This document shows positions 43,013-53,900 of a DNA stretch of 64,000 nucleotides, piece after piece; the stretch's first letter is position 1, and each line of letters starts with the position of its first letter. The DNA lies in NCBI RefSeq assembly GCF_002043005.1, contig NZ_CP020333.1:105915-169914 (forward strand). Direction: 5' to 3'. The translations under genes and the position numbers were made by a program. The stretch comes from Martelella mediterranea DSM 17316. GTDB taxonomy: Bacteria; Pseudomonadota; Alphaproteobacteria; Rhizobiales; Rhizobiaceae. The notes beneath the pieces are model-generated. The model was not told the DNA's origin. It was given only the letters and a program-made list of their open reading frames with translations, and ran no database searches.

Positions 43013-44110
43013 TCAACAACCAGGCTTCTCATATTCCATTTTTCGGTCTCCGGAGCTTTTGCGGATGATGAGCTGATGCGGAATATAGTCCGGCGACGGC
43101 GTTGCCTTTCCATCGATCAGGTCAACAAGGTATCGCACGGAAGCTTCCGCCATTTCGCGTCTGGGCAGGCGGACTGTGGTCAGGGGCGGCGAAAACAGGC
43201 TGGAAAAGCTGAGGTCGTCGAAACCCGCCACGGCAATGTCTTGCGGAATTTTGAGCCCGTTTGCCTGAAGTTCGGCCATCAGTCCGTAGGCCGACAGATC
43301 GTTCGCGCAGAACACTGCGTCGGGATAGACCGTGCGAGCCATTAATGATCGTGCTGCACGCCGACCGTCATCCACGGCAAAGCCTTCTCCGATGAATTTA
43401 TCAGGGATCTGAAGGCCGGCTTCTACAAGGGCGCGGCGCCAGCCGTTCATACGCAAGCGGGAAACCAGAACCCCGGGGGAGCCCGCCAGATGGGCGATCC
43501 GGCGGTAGTCGCGTTTCACGAGATGGCTGACCGCGTCGAAAGCCGCCGCCTCTTCGTCGATCTGAACGCCCACAATGCGCTCATCCGGTGCAGTCGGGCT
43601 GAGCGTTCGAACGACGGGAAGCACCTCGCCTGCGGCCAAACGCTGGGAAATGCTCGACGGACAGTAGTCGGATGTAAGCAGTATGCCGTCAATGCCGCCG
43701 GTAAACAGTTCCTCGGCCTGCCGATCCACCCTGCCTGCATCGACGCCGGTGTGGCCGATGCGAATATCGTAGCCGCGCTCATGGGCGATGCTGTCGATCT
43801 GCATCAGAAGGTCGGAATAGTTGAGGTTGGCAATGTCGGGAATCAGCACCAGAAGAATGCCGCTTCGCTGCATCCTCAGCGAGCGCGCGTGGCGGTTGAC
43901 TGAGTAACCGAGATCGCGCGCTACGTCGGCGATGCGCCTTCTCGTTTCCTTGCCGATCCGTTCATTGCCCGCGAGCGAGCGGCTGACGGTGGAGGGTGAG
44001 ACGCCGGCCAGTCTGGCGATGTCGGCAATCGTGGGCGAGCGGCGCGGCTGAGGCTTCTGCGAGAGGTTCCGCGATGTGTCGTGCTGACGGGCCAATGCTC
44101 TTCCTGTCAC
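43013..44110 (-). CDS. LacI-family repressor of the 44-50 kb sugar island
   Basis: A 365-residue LacI/GalR regulator. Its helix-turn-helix is TIADIARLAGVSPSTVSRSL (27-46), after a 26-residue basic leader. The effector domain opens with ILLVLIPDIANLNYSDLLMQ and ends with the conserved VAGFDDLSFSSLFSPPLTTV region. It is divergent from the sugar isomerase gene, and two copies of GCAATCGATTGC lie between them. ATG 44110 is the first usable start; a shorter form would cut into the leader only. Confidence 0.9.
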   Translation of the reverse strand: MTGRALARQHDTSRNLSQKPQPRRSPTIADIARLAGVSPSTVSRSLAGNERIGKETRRRIADVARDLGYSVNRHARSLRMQRSGILLVLIPDIANLNYSDLLMQIDSIAHERGYDIRIGHTGVDAGRVDRQAEELFTGGIDGILLTSDYCPSSISQRLAAGEVLPVVRTLSPTAPDERIVGVQIDEEAAAFDAVSHLVKRDYRRIAHLAGSPGVLVSRLRMNGWRRALVEAGLQIPDKFIGEGFAVDDGRRAARSLMARTVYPDAVFCANDLSAYGLMAELQANGLKIPQDIAVAGFDDLSFSSLFSPPLTTVRLPRREMAEASVRYLVDLIDGKATPSPDYIPHQLIIRKSSGDRKMEYEKPGC

Positions 44111-44454
44111 GGGTCCGAAACTGATCCGGAACCATCAGTTTTCCCCTCAAAACAAGGGATCATCTCCTTCTAGTGCCTTATCGAATTCCCGTTGGCAACA
44201 AAAATACCTTTTCGATTTAGCGATTTTTGACTTGCGCGCAATCGATTGCACATTTACAACAATGCAATCGATTGCGCAAATCCTTGAAACGGAGGAGCGG
44301 CAATCCGGCGACGAGGAGGTCGCCGACTGGAAGGAGGAAATCCATCCGATTTCCACATAGGCGCGGTTTTACGCGTCAGGTTTGATTTTTCGTCGTTTCT
44401 GTTGGGACGGCGCGTGCGGAAGTGTGTCCGCCTGACAATCAGGAGATGTATTTT
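44111..44454. other. Divergent promoter region of the 44-50 kb island
   Basis: No gene is seen. The region holds two palindromic LacI-type operators (44238-44249 and 44264-44275) and a TTGACT -35 candidate at 44227-44232. The AGGAG at 44441-44445 serves the isomerase. Confidence 0.6.
44238..44275. promoter_or_regulatory. Twin LacI-type operators
   Basis: The 12-bp palindrome GCAATCGATTGC occurs twice, at 44238-44249 and 44264-44275. Their centres are 26 bp apart, about two and a half helical turns. The first overlaps the spacer after TTGACT (44227-44232). The adjacent divergently transcribed LacI gene is the obvious candidate regulator of both itself and the operon. Confidence 0.78.
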
Positions 44455-45267
44455 ATGGCGAGCTTTGATGCCATGGCCCCCGGCAAGGAAGCCGATTTCG
44501 AAACAATTCTTTCTCTCCAGCTGTGGAGCCTGCGCCATCTCGGTGACCTGGAGGCGCAGCTTGCCGCCGCCGCCGATGCCGGATATCGTCTGGTGGAGCC
44601 GATCGGCGCTCATCTTCAAGAAATCGAGCGCCTGAAAGCAGGCCTTGCCAAAAACAATCTGTCCGCCCCGAGCGGGCATATCGGCATGGCCGATCTGCGT
44701 ACCAGGCTCAGCGAAACCGTGGACGCCTGCGGACAGGTCGGCATGACGCGGCTCTACATGCCTGCCTTTTCGGAAGTAGAGCGCGTTGGCGATGCGGAAC
44801 ATTGGCGTTCGCTCGGTCGCGAACTCGGCGAAGTGGCGACGCGTTTGGCCGAAAACGGCATAACGCTCGGCTACCACAATCATTTCTGGGAATTTGACGT
44901 TCTGGACAACGGAGAAACGGCGTTGGCGAACCTGTTTGCCGGCGCGGAGGGAACGCCGCTTGCGTGGCAGGCCGATATCGCCTGGATCGCCCGCGGAGGA
45001 GCTGATCCGGTCGCCTTCATGGAACGCTACGCCTCCATTCTCAATGCCGCCCATGTCAAGGACCAGGCGCCCGAAGGCGAAAAAGCCGACGAGGACGGAT
45101 GGTGCGATGTCGGCACGGGAATTCTCGACTGGCCGAAACTGTGGGAACAGGCGCGTCGCTTCGGAGCCGAGTATATGGTCGTCGAGCACGATAACCCCGC
45201 AGACCCCTTCGCATTCGCCGCAAACAGTCATGCCTATCTGGCCCGCATGGCGCGCTCCGGCAATTAA
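44455..45267 (+). CDS. Sugar phosphate isomerase/epimerase (xylose isomerase-like TIM barrel)
   Basis: A 270-residue AP-endonuclease-2/xylose-isomerase-like barrel protein. Metal-site candidates are the Glu in YRLVEPIGAH, the His pair in TLGYHNHFWEFD, the Asp in WQADIAW and His in AAHVKDQ, with a final Glu in MVVEHDN. ATG 44455 has AGGAG nine bases upstream; an ATG at 44446 would leave no spacing. It would isomerise or epimerise a sugar, probably with the Gfo/Idh/MocA dehydrogenase encoded 29 bp later, a pairing typical of inositol and unusual-sugar catabolism. Confidence 0.85.
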   Translation: MASFDAMAPGKEADFETILSLQLWSLRHLGDLEAQLAAAADAGYRLVEPIGAHLQEIERLKAGLAKNNLSAPSGHIGMADLRTRLSETVDACGQVGMTRLYMPAFSEVERVGDAEHWRSLGRELGEVATRLAENGITLGYHNHFWEFDVLDNGETALANLFAGAEGTPLAWQADIAWIARGGADPVAFMERYASILNAAHVKDQAPEGEKADEDGWCDVGTGILDWPKLWEQARRFGAEYMVVEHDNPADPFAFAANSHAYLARMARSGN

Positions 45268-45296
45268 TACAAATCAGCAGATAATGGAATGCTAAC

Positions 45297-46367
45297 GTGA
45301 CAAAGCAGAAAGTTGGAATTATCGGCCTCGGAATGGTCGCCCAGGTGGTCCACCTCCCGGTCCTCAGGGAACTGGGCGACCATTTCGAAATCACCGCGCT
45401 TTGCGATATTTCGCCGAATCTGGTCGAAATTGTCGGCGCGCGGTTCCCAGAGGCGCGTCGGTATACCGATCATCAGGCCATGCTCAGGGATGAAAATCTC
45501 GATGTCGTTGCGGTGGTCAACAGTGACGAGTATCACGCCGATTGCGCCATCGATGCGCTTGCGGCCGGTTGCCATGTACTGATTGAAAAGCCCGTCTGCC
45601 TGACGCTTTCCGACCTGGATCGCATCAAGGCCGCCCGTGACGCTTCCGGGCGCATTGCCATGGTCGGCTACATGCGGCGCTACGCCGGAGCCTACCGCTC
45701 ACTGCTTTCGAACATGCCGGCGCGCGATGACATACGCCATATCGCCGTAAGGGACATCATCGGCCCCAACAGCTACTTCCTCGATCAGACTGAGAAGGTT
45801 GTTTCGGCGAACGATCTCACGCCGGCTCAACTGGACGAGCGCAAGGCAAGAGCGGCCGCACAGGTTGCTGAAGCGCTGGGCTCCGTCGGCAGCGCCCATG
45901 TCTCGGCCTACCGGATGCTGTGCGGGCTCGGCTCGCATGACCTATCGGCTTTGCGCGGGCTCGTGGGCAGTCCCAAAAGAGTGGCGGGCGCCATCCAGAA
46001 AAGCAGCGGCGTTTTCGTCAGCGCGCTTCTCGATTACGGCAGCTTCGCCGCGACATTCGAGATGGGTGTGGACAAGGTTGGCGATTTCGACGCCTACATC
46101 GAAATCTTCGCTGGCGAGAAGCGGCACAGGCTCGATTATGATACACCCTTCATCCGTCATCTCCCGACGACGCTGACGACTAAGAGCACAGTCGGCGAGA
46201 CACTCGACACCGTGATTGGCCGGCCGACCTATCGCGATCCCTATACCAGTCAGTGGCAGGCATTCCATCAGGCGATCGAAAGCGGTTCGGCCGTGGAGAC
46301 CTCGCTTGAGGATGCGGCAGAGGATCTTCGGCTGTTTGCCGAGATTATCGCTGCGTTCCCGGATTAA
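45297..46367 (+). CDS. Gfo/Idh/MocA-family oxidoreductase
   Basis: A 356-residue NAD(P)-dependent sugar or inositol dehydrogenase. The Rossmann loop is GIIGLGMVA (7-15), the conserved EKP is at 97-99 (VLIEKPVCL), and the catalytic-region GSHDLSALRGLVG supplies the usual histidine in the C-terminal domain. GTG 45297 is the start; no ATG is in a better place. It most likely oxidises the imported sugar to a keto sugar that the adjacent isomerase handles. Confidence 0.87.
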   Translation: MTKQKVGIIGLGMVAQVVHLPVLRELGDHFEITALCDISPNLVEIVGARFPEARRYTDHQAMLRDENLDVVAVVNSDEYHADCAIDALAAGCHVLIEKPVCLTLSDLDRIKAARDASGRIAMVGYMRRYAGAYRSLLSNMPARDDIRHIAVRDIIGPNSYFLDQTEKVVSANDLTPAQLDERKARAAAQVAEALGSVGSAHVSAYRMLCGLGSHDLSALRGLVGSPKRVAGAIQKSSGVFVSALLDYGSFAATFEMGVDKVGDFDAYIEIFAGEKRHRLDYDTPFIRHLPTTLTTKSTVGETLDTVIGRPTYRDPYTSQWQAFHQAIESGSAVETSLEDAAEDLRLFAEIIAAFPD

Positions 46368-46417
46368 TACCGGCGGCGCAGCATTGTTGAGAGCGTTCGT
46401 TCAATGAGGAGGAGAAC

Positions 46418-47701
46418 ATGAACGATATTATGCGAATGAAACGCCGTACATTTCTGGCCGGCAGCGCGGCGGCGATCGGCGCCGCCGGATTGCCGTCGCT
46501 GGCCTTCGGCGCGGAGGAAATCACATTCTGGGATATGGTCTGGGGCGCGTCCGGCTACACCGATGCCGCGCGTGAAGTCGCGCTTGCCTATGAGCCAGCA
46601 GCCGGTCTTGGCGAAGTCAGCTACCAGTCGATCCCATGGGCAAACTGGTATCAGACCTTCACCTCGGCGGCGGCCTCGCGCACGACGCCGGCCGTCAGTT
46701 CCGGCGCCGCCTTTCTGCCGTTCTATTTCATGGAACAGGGCGTCATGATCCCCGCCGACAATCTGGTCTCGAAGCTCGATGCCGCGGGCAAGAACGACTT
46801 TCTGCCCGGCCTGCTCGATGCGATGACGACGCATGACGGCATTGCCGCCATGCCCTGGTCGATGGACCTCAGGGTCCTGTGGTATCGCCGGTCTCTTCTC
46901 GAAAAAGCCGGGGCCGATGTGCCGACGGATTGGGACAGCTACATCGCCGCCGGCGAGAAGCTGGCGAAGATCGGCGCGGTGGGGCTTGGCATCGCGGCCA
47001 GTTCGACGACCACCGATGCGAAGCACACGATTTCCGCTTTGATGATCAACAATGGTGGCGGTTTTTTTGCGGAAGACGGGTCGCTCGACTGCGTCAACGA
47101 CCGCAATATCGAAACCCTGGAGTTCCTGAAGGAATGCGTCGCCAAGAAAATCATCGATCCCTACGCGATCAGCTACAACAGCGACAATGTCGAAACCGAC
47201 TGGATCAACGGTCACATCGCCATGGGCTTCGGCCAGACCGGCATGGATAGGATCGTTCCGGAGAGCGAGCGGGATGATCTTCAGGTCGCAAATCCGATTC
47301 TGGGACCGCATGGCGACAAGGGAACGGTCTATTACATCAATCCCCTGATGATGTTCGATACAACGCCCTCGCAGGATTCCTCGGAAGCCTTCCTCGAGTA
47401 CTACCTCGACAATATCAAGGCCTATTGGGAAACCGGCGTGATCACCGATCTGCCGGTCAAGCGCAGTATCGCCGAACTTCCGGTCATTCAGAACAATCCG
47501 AAGCTCGTTCTGGCGATCAACGAGTGGCAGCCGCACGGCAAAACCATTGCTGCCCAGTCCAACGAAGCCTTTGGCGCGCTCAATGCCGTTGATGGCGGCA
47601 ACGCGACGGCGACCTTTGCCCAGCGCATCGTCGAGGGCAAATCGGATTCCCGCAAGCTGCTCGAGGATCTTCAGGGGCAGCTTGAGAAAATCATGAACTG
47701 A
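46418..47701 (+). CDS. Sugar ABC transporter substrate-binding protein with Tat-type signal
   Basis: A family-1 extracellular binding protein of 427 residues. The N-terminus MNDIMRMKRRTFLAGSAAAI has a twin-arginine motif (RR at 9-10), so export through Tat in the folded state is likely. Cleavage after AFG-A is plausible, and the mature part begins EEITFWDMVWGASG. ATG 46418 follows AGGAGGAG. It precedes two permease genes and an ATPase gene in one operon. The ligand is unknown. Confidence 0.88.
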   Translation: MNDIMRMKRRTFLAGSAAAIGAAGLPSLAFGAEEITFWDMVWGASGYTDAAREVALAYEPAAGLGEVSYQSIPWANWYQTFTSAAASRTTPAVSSGAAFLPFYFMEQGVMIPADNLVSKLDAAGKNDFLPGLLDAMTTHDGIAAMPWSMDLRVLWYRRSLLEKAGADVPTDWDSYIAAGEKLAKIGAVGLGIAASSTTTDAKHTISALMINNGGGFFAEDGSLDCVNDRNIETLEFLKECVAKKIIDPYAISYNSDNVETDWINGHIAMGFGQTGMDRIVPESERDDLQVANPILGPHGDKGTVYYINPLMMFDTTPSQDSSEAFLEYYLDNIKAYWETGVITDLPVKRSIAELPVIQNNPKLVLAINEWQPHGKTIAAQSNEAFGALNAVDGGNATATFAQRIVEGKSDSRKLLEDLQGQLEKIMN

Positions 47702-47726
47702 CAAGACAGGATACGGCGACAGCGCA

Positions 47727-48620
47727 ATGTCAATGTTCTTTCAAGACACGTCCACCGCACGCCGCCGCCGGCTGACGATGGCAGGGCTCGCCCTGCCATC
47801 GATCCTGATGATGGCGTTGGTCAATGGTTATCCGGTTGTCGTCGCGGCGGTGCAGTCCGTTCACGACGGGGGCCTTCTGAAGCTCGGCGATTTCGTTGGC
47901 GTCGAGAACTACATTCGTGTTTTCCAGGACCCGCTTTTCTGGAAGTCGCTGCGTTTCACCGTTCTGTTCGCCATGTGCGGCGTGTTCGGCAGTTGGGTCG
48001 TCGGTTTTGCCCTTGCGCTGTTCCTGAGGACCCGTTTTCCGGGAAGCGCCATCTTCCGTGTTTTGCTGTTGCTGCCATGGATCGTGCCGATCGTGGTAAC
48101 GGCGATGGGCTGGAACTGGCTGGTGGCCACCCGCAACAGCATCATGCCGCAACTGGCCGAGGCTCTGGGATTCGGGCCGGTCATGTTCCTGGCAGATCCA
48201 ACCATGGCGGTGATTACCGTCTGCGTTTTCAAGATATGGATCAGCTATCCGTTCATGATGATGATGGCGGCCGGCGCGCTGGAAACGGTTGACCAGAGCG
48301 CAATAGAAGCAGCGCGCGTGGATGGCGCGGGTCCGTGGAACCTGCTGGTCCACATGATCCTGCCCATGACGGCGCGGTCCACCTATATCAGCTGGATCCT
48401 GATGACGATGTTTTCCGTCAATGACTTTCCGACCATCTTCCTGCTGACGGGCGGCGGGCCGGTCAACGCCACCAGTTCGCTGGTCGTGATGGCCTATCGC
48501 ACCGTCTTCCAGGACTTCCAGCCAGGGTATGGCATCGCCATTACCTTTGTCATCACAACGGCTCTGGCCGTTCTCTCGCTCTGCCTGTTCAACCTCATCA
48601 GAAAGTCGAGCGTGTCATGA
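47727..48620 (+). CDS. Sugar ABC transporter permease, MalF type
   Basis: A 297-residue permease with about six hydrophobic segments, the first LTMAGLALPSILMMALVNGY. The EAA loop is SAIEAARVDGAGPWNLLVHM. The C-terminus overlaps the next permease gene by 4 bp (ATGA). Confidence 0.88.
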   Translation: MSMFFQDTSTARRRRLTMAGLALPSILMMALVNGYPVVVAAVQSVHDGGLLKLGDFVGVENYIRVFQDPLFWKSLRFTVLFAMCGVFGSWVVGFALALFLRTRFPGSAIFRVLLLLPWIVPIVVTAMGWNWLVATRNSIMPQLAEALGFGPVMFLADPTMAVITVCVFKIWISYPFMMMMAAGALETVDQSAIEAARVDGAGPWNLLVHMILPMTARSTYISWILMTMFSVNDFPTIFLLTGGGPVNATSSLVVMAYRTVFQDFQPGYGIAITFVITTALAVLSLCLFNLIRKSSVS

Positions 48621-49459
48621 GCGTCAATCCCGCTGTTTCCAGAAAGGCGCGGCAGCGCGCCACGATGGGTCTGATCCGGCTTCTGGCAGCCTGCGTGATC
48701 ACGGCCGTCCTGCTTACGCCGATCCTGGCGGTATTCTGGCTGTCGCTGCGTCCACGGCTCTATTCGGATATTGTCGGTCCGACACTCGATAATTTCCGCT
48801 ATATCTTCGTCAATACCAACGTGCTGACCTGGACCGTCAACAGCCTTTCGGTCGCCCTGTTCGCCACCGTGGCTTCGCTGCTGGTGGCCGCGCCTGCGGG
48901 CTATGTTCTTTCCCGGGCCAAGGGGCGGATCGTCTCCATCTACGCGATGAGCATCTTCGTCATCCAGTCCTTTCCTGTTGTGGTCTTCGTCATTCCGCTC
49001 TTTGTCATGTTCGCCGCCGTTCATCTGGTCGACACGCTTGCCGGCGTGGCGATCATCTACGTGGCGACGTCGGTTTCGGTCGCCTGCTGGATGATGTCGG
49101 CCTATTTCGACACGATCCCGAAGGAGCTTGAAGAGGCGGCCTGGATCGACGGCTGCTCGGTGCTGAGCGCCTTCGTGCGCATCGTGCTGCGCAATTCGCT
49201 GCCTGGAATCCTGTCCACGGCGATCTACAGCTTCCTTCTGGCCTGGAATGACTACCTGATCGCGCTGGTCTTTCTCCGGTCCGATTCCAACTTCACGCTG
49301 CCGATCGGACTTCAGACCTTCTTTCAGCAGAACCAGACCGACTGGGGCCCGGTGATGGCCTGTGCCGTCATCATGCTGCTGCCCCCGGTTCTGGTGTTTG
49401 CCTTTCTCAATCGTTTCTTCAGCATCGGCGGCGTCGGTGGCGCGCTTGCGGGCAAATAG
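48617..49459 (+). CDS. Sugar ABC transporter permease, MalG type
   Basis: A 280-residue permease with about six transmembrane segments, the first LLAACVITAVLLTPILAVFW. The EAA loop reads KELEEAAWIDGCSVLSAFVR. It pairs with the upstream MalF-type subunit, and the ATPase gene follows after 23 bp. Confidence 0.88.
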   Translation: MSVNPAVSRKARQRATMGLIRLLAACVITAVLLTPILAVFWLSLRPRLYSDIVGPTLDNFRYIFVNTNVLTWTVNSLSVALFATVASLLVAAPAGYVLSRAKGRIVSIYAMSIFVIQSFPVVVFVIPLFVMFAAVHLVDTLAGVAIIYVATSVSVACWMMSAYFDTIPKELEEAAWIDGCSVLSAFVRIVLRNSLPGILSTAIYSFLLAWNDYLIALVFLRSDSNFTLPIGLQTFFQQNQTDWGPVMACAVIMLLPPVLVFAFLNRFFSIGGVGGALAGK

Positions 49460-49482
49460 CAATACAGTCCGGGGAGATTTAA

Positions 49483-50520
49483 ATGGCTGAAATGAACATC
49501 GACACAGTCGGTAAATTCTACGGCGCCTATGAGGCGCTGAAACAGGTCTCCGTCGAGATCGAGGACGGGGAGTTCGTCATCCTCGTCGGACCGTCCGGTT
49601 GCGGAAAGTCGACGCTCCTGCGCATGATCGCCGGGCTGGAAGACATATCCTCTGGGGAGATCCGGATCGCCGATCGGGTTGTCAACGATCTCGCACCCAA
49701 GGATCGTGATATCGCGATGGTGTTTCAGAACTATGCGCTCTATCCGCATATGACGGTTGCGGAAAACATGTCCTTTGCGCTTAAGATGAAGCGTGTTCCC
49801 AAGGCTGAAATCGATGCCAAGGTCCGGCAGGCCGCGGATATTCTTGGCCTTGGCGCGCTTCTTGAACGCCGGCCGCGCGAATTGTCGGGCGGACAACGGC
49901 AGCGCGTGGCGATGGGCCGCGCGATCGTGCGCGATCCGCAGGTCTTTCTCTTCGACGAACCGCTTTCCAACCTTGACGCCAAGCTGCGCGTTCAGGTGCG
50001 CGCCGAGATCAAGGAGCTTCATCAGCGAATGAAAACGACGATCATCTACGTCACCCACGATCAGATCGAGGCGATGACCATGGCCGACAAGATCGTGGTG
50101 ATGAAGGATGGCCGAATTGAACAGGTCGGCGCGCCACTGGAGCTCTATGACCATCCGGCCAATATGTTCGTTGCCGGCTTTCTCGGTTCGCCATCCATGA
50201 ACTTCATCCGCGGCACGGTCACGGACACCGGATTTCGCATCTCGGGCGATCACGAGCTTCCTCTTGCGGATAAACGCGAAGCTGCCGTCTACGGGATACG
50301 GCCTGAAAACATCGCCCTTGATCCCAACGGATTGCCTGCCGAAGTCGTCGTCGTCGAGCCCACCGGCTCCGAAACCCAGGTCATCTTTCGCCTCGGCGAC
50401 GAGCAGATTGTCGGCATTTTCCGCGAGCGGATCGAAGCCCGACCGGGGGATGTGCTGAAGTTGTTGCCCGATGCCACTAAGGTCCACTTATTCGACCGCG
50501 ACGGCATAAGAGCTCTCTAA
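49483..50520 (+). CDS. Sugar ABC transporter ATP-binding protein, UgpC/MalK type
   Basis: The ATPase of the importer, 345 residues. Walker [10 protein letters not shown] is at 36-44, signature LSGGQ at 134-138, Walker B VFLFDEP at 154-160 and the H-loop in YVTHD. The C-terminal TOBE region contains [10 protein letters not shown] and [13 protein letters not shown] 49483 follows GGGGAG. It is the last gene of the operon. A weak hairpin (GGCGGCT 50546-50552, AGCCGCC 50563-50569) follows. Confidence 0.93.
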   Translation: MAEMNIDTVGKFYGAYEALKQVSVEIEDGEFVILVGPSGCGKSTLLRMIAGLEDISSGEIRIADRVVNDLAPKDRDIAMVFQNYALYPHMTVAENMSFALKMKRVPKAEIDAKVRQAADILGLGALLERRPRELSGGQRQRVAMGRAIVRDPQVFLFDEPLSNLDAKLRVQVRAEIKELHQRMKTTIIYVTHDQIEAMTMADKIVVMKDGRIEQVGAPLELYDHPANMFVAGFLGSPSMNFIRGTVTDTGFRISGDHELPLADKREAAVYGIRPENIALDPNGLPAEVVVVEPTGSETQVIFRLGDEQIVGIFRERIEARPGDVLKLLPDATKVHLFDRDGIRAL

Positions 50521-50570
50521 GGCGAGCCATGATGACGGTTCCAGCGGCGGCTCTTTCCGATCAGCCGCCT

Positions 50571-50777
50571 CTACAAACGAACCTCATCAACGAGTGACTG
50601 AATATCAAGGCCTTCGAGCATGTCGTTTTCGGTCGCGAAATCGCGCCCATAAAGCGAAGAGAGCAGTCGAAGTCCCGCCTCGTGCAGGATTGCTTCGCGT
50701 CCCGTGGCACGGCGGAGAGCTACAAGAGCGACCAGGCCGAAAGGGGCGTCCTCAAGAACGTAGCGGCTGTCTGTCAT
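50571..50777 (-). pseudogene. Opine/octopine dehydrogenase-like C-terminal fragment
   Basis: The 68-residue frame reads YVLEDAPFGLVALVALRRAT, then EAGLRLLSSLYGRDFATEND, resembling the last part of the NAD/NADP octopine-nopaline dehydrogenase family. That domain binds the keto and amino acid substrates. The nucleotide-binding domain and most of the protein are missing, and upstream sequence (50778-50929) has no matching coding. I treat it as a remnant. Confidence 0.5.
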
Positions 50778-50929
50778 TCGGCGTAGCGCCGAAACCCCAC
50801 ACGTTTTAGATATTTCAGAGACTTATCGTGCCGATCGGCTTCGAACCCCTATGCCGATTTACACTCTAGTCCAACCCGTGGCAGGTCACCTGCCACTTGT
50901 CTATGTCGGTAAATCCTTGCTCAACCGCT

Positions 50930-53900
50930 TCAGGACGTGGGTACAAGCCTCAACGTCTTGATCTCGAAAGCCGAAAACGCGAGTTGCACCTGATCGCCCT
51001 GCGGTTCCAGCGCCACGATCGGCTCTTCGAGAAGATCAGTTTCGGCAACGGCTGAGAGGCCCGGAGCGATTTTGAGCCGCGCCAGCTGGCGCGCGCCAAG
51101 ACGCTCCCACAGCCGCACGATCAGTCCATTGCCGTCTTCGGCGCGCTTGACCGCCTCGACAGCGATCGCCGGATTGTCGATAACGAGCGGTGGTGACAGC
51201 GTATGCGCTGCCTTAGCGCCCTCGCCTTCGAGGGCCACGAGCGGATGATTGAAACGCTCGGCCATCGCCGAAACTGAGGACGTATCTAGCCCCGCATGCG
51301 GCGCGATGGCATAGCGGAAGCGATGCTCGCCCTGATCGGCCTCCGGCCAGGGATAGGTGGGCGAGCGCAACAATGTGAGGCGCACCGTGGTGTCGCGCGC
51401 GTCATAGCCATATTTGCAATCGTTGAGGAAGGCGACGCCGAAGCCAGGCTCGGACATCGAAACCCAGCGATGCATCGGGCTTTCGAACCGCGCTTCATCC
51501 CAGCTCGTGTTGACGTGCGAAGGTCGGCTGACGTGGCCGAACTGGATTTCGGCCTCGGTTGACGATGCATGGACGGCAAGCGGGAACGCCGCCTTCACCA
51601 TGGTATTGTGTTCGCGCCAGTCGATGAAGGTGTCGAACTCCAGCAGATGACCCTCGGTTTCCAGCGAGACGACCTGCACGACGCGCGAAGCCTCATAGAC
51701 CCATTCGAACCGGATCGCCGCCCGCCATGGACCGGTTTCAACGACTTCGGCGCTCACCAGGTGGTCGATCTCGAAGACCTGATCCTCGAATGTCCGGTCG
51801 ATATCCCAGGCATCGAAGGCCTCGGGCAGATCGCGGAAGGCCTGGAGGCGGTTGCCGGTGTGCTTTAGGCATTCGCGTTCCGCCTTCTTGTCGTAGAGCG
51901 AGACAAGACGGCCTGCTTCATCGAAGTGCGCACGAATGTGATCGTTTTCCAGCCGGTCGGCGCGCACGGTGAGTGCCGAAGGTGCTTGCGGCAATGCGGC
52001 CTCCTCCGACACCGCAAGGCGGACGGCGCCAAGGCCCGGCACATCGGCGATTGGAACCGCCTGCCGGTGTGAGCCATCGGGGAGAATAAGGGTCTGCGAG
52101 GCGCGACCGGCAATTGCAACGGCTGCGTCCCTGTCGAAATGCACCAGCCCGGCCGTCGCTTGCGCGAAGGGATTGACCACCAGCACTTCTCCCGCGCCGG
52201 CAAGACCCTCGACGATGCTCCGCCGCAGCACTTCCGCGCGCGCGAAAAAGGTCGCGTAATCCTTGTCGCTGTCGTCATAGACGAGGCCGATGGAGGAGCC
52301 GGGCAGAATATCGTGGAACTGGTTCAGCAGCGCGATATCCCAGAGCGCGGCAAGTTCTTCGGCCGGGTAAGCCTGTCCGGCATCGAGCCAGGCAAGGCTT
52401 GCGAGTAATTCGAGTTCACGCAGTATCGCCTCGGCACGGCGATTGTTGCGCTTCACCTTGGCGACCGAAGTGAAAGTGCCGCGGTGGAACTCCAGATAGA
52501 GTTCGCCGACCCAGACCTGATAGGCGGAGGGGTTTTCGTGCATGCGCGAGACGATCCGCTCCAGCGCCGGTCCCATGAAACCCTGCGATACGCGCGGGCA
52601 GCCCGGAATGCCACGTTCCATCCGCCGGATATGCTCCAGCATCTCGCGCGTCGGTCCGCCGCCGCCATCGCCGAAACCGTAGACGAGAAACAGTTCGTCA
52701 TTGGTTTCCTTCTTTGCATAACGCCGCCATGTGCCCATCACGTCGCTGGCCCTCAGATCCGGGCAGTACGAGGTCTCGATCGTGGTGGCGTCTGCGGGTT
52801 GGGTGGTGAGGAAATAGGTCGGCGCCCGTGTGCCGTCGATCCCCTGCCAGAAGAAGGTTTCGCTCGGCATCCGGTTGGTGTCGCTCCACGACATCTTGTG
52901 GGTGACGAACACCGAAAGCCCTGCAAGCTTCATGATCTGAGGAAACGCCGCGCTGTAACCGAACGTATCGGGAAGCCACAACACACGCGGCCGCACGCCG
53001 AATTTCTGCCGATGGTAGCGGACGCCGCGCAGGACGTGGCGCACCAGCGATTCCCCGCCCGTGATGTTGGCATCCGGTTCCAGCCAGAGCGCGCCCTCGA
53101 TCTCGAACGCGCCGGCGTGATGCTGGTCCCTGATTTTTCCGAACAGCACAGGATAATCCTGCTCGAGATAGTCGAGCAGAACACCCTGATTATACATGAA
53201 GCGGTATTCAGGATATTCCGACATCAGATGAAGCGCGGTCGCCATCGAGCGCGCCATCTTCTGCCGGGTTTCGCGAACGCGCCAAAGCCAGGCGACATCG
53301 ATATGGGTGTGGCCCGTGACGGTTATGTGCGGCGCAAGCTCGGTATCGACGGCTTCGTAAATGCGGGCCGCGATAGCGCGGGCGCGTCTGAGGCTTTCGC
53401 GGAACCGTCTCTCGTTTCCGGGACGGTAGTCGACGGCCTTGATGGCCTCGCGGACCGTTTTCAGGATGAAGTCGCGTCTATGGTCATTGACGTCGAGATG
53501 TTTCGCCACCTCGAGCGGCGTTCTGAGATCGTAATAGAGCGCCTCGGCCTCGATGTCATGGATGAGAAGCCGCGCGCCGAAACCGAGCTGGCGGCGGTCC
53601 TCGATTGTGCCCGCCTCGATCATGATCTCGAAGGTCTCGCCGGCGCGGGCCGCCTTCGTCAGCAGGATCTCGCGGTGGTTATAGTCCGCGCCCTGCACGA
53701 TCTCGCCATTGATCCGCACCAGACATTGCGGGTCGGAACGCCCCATCACCTGACCGAACATTGCCTCTATGCCGAGATAGAGCCTTTTACCCTCAAGCTC
53801 CGAGGGAACGGAAACGCTGCCGTGGAACCAGAAATAGCTTTGCGGCTCGCCCCAGACCGTGTCGGCGTCAACCTGCGCCCAGTCCGTTTCCGGCCCCGCG

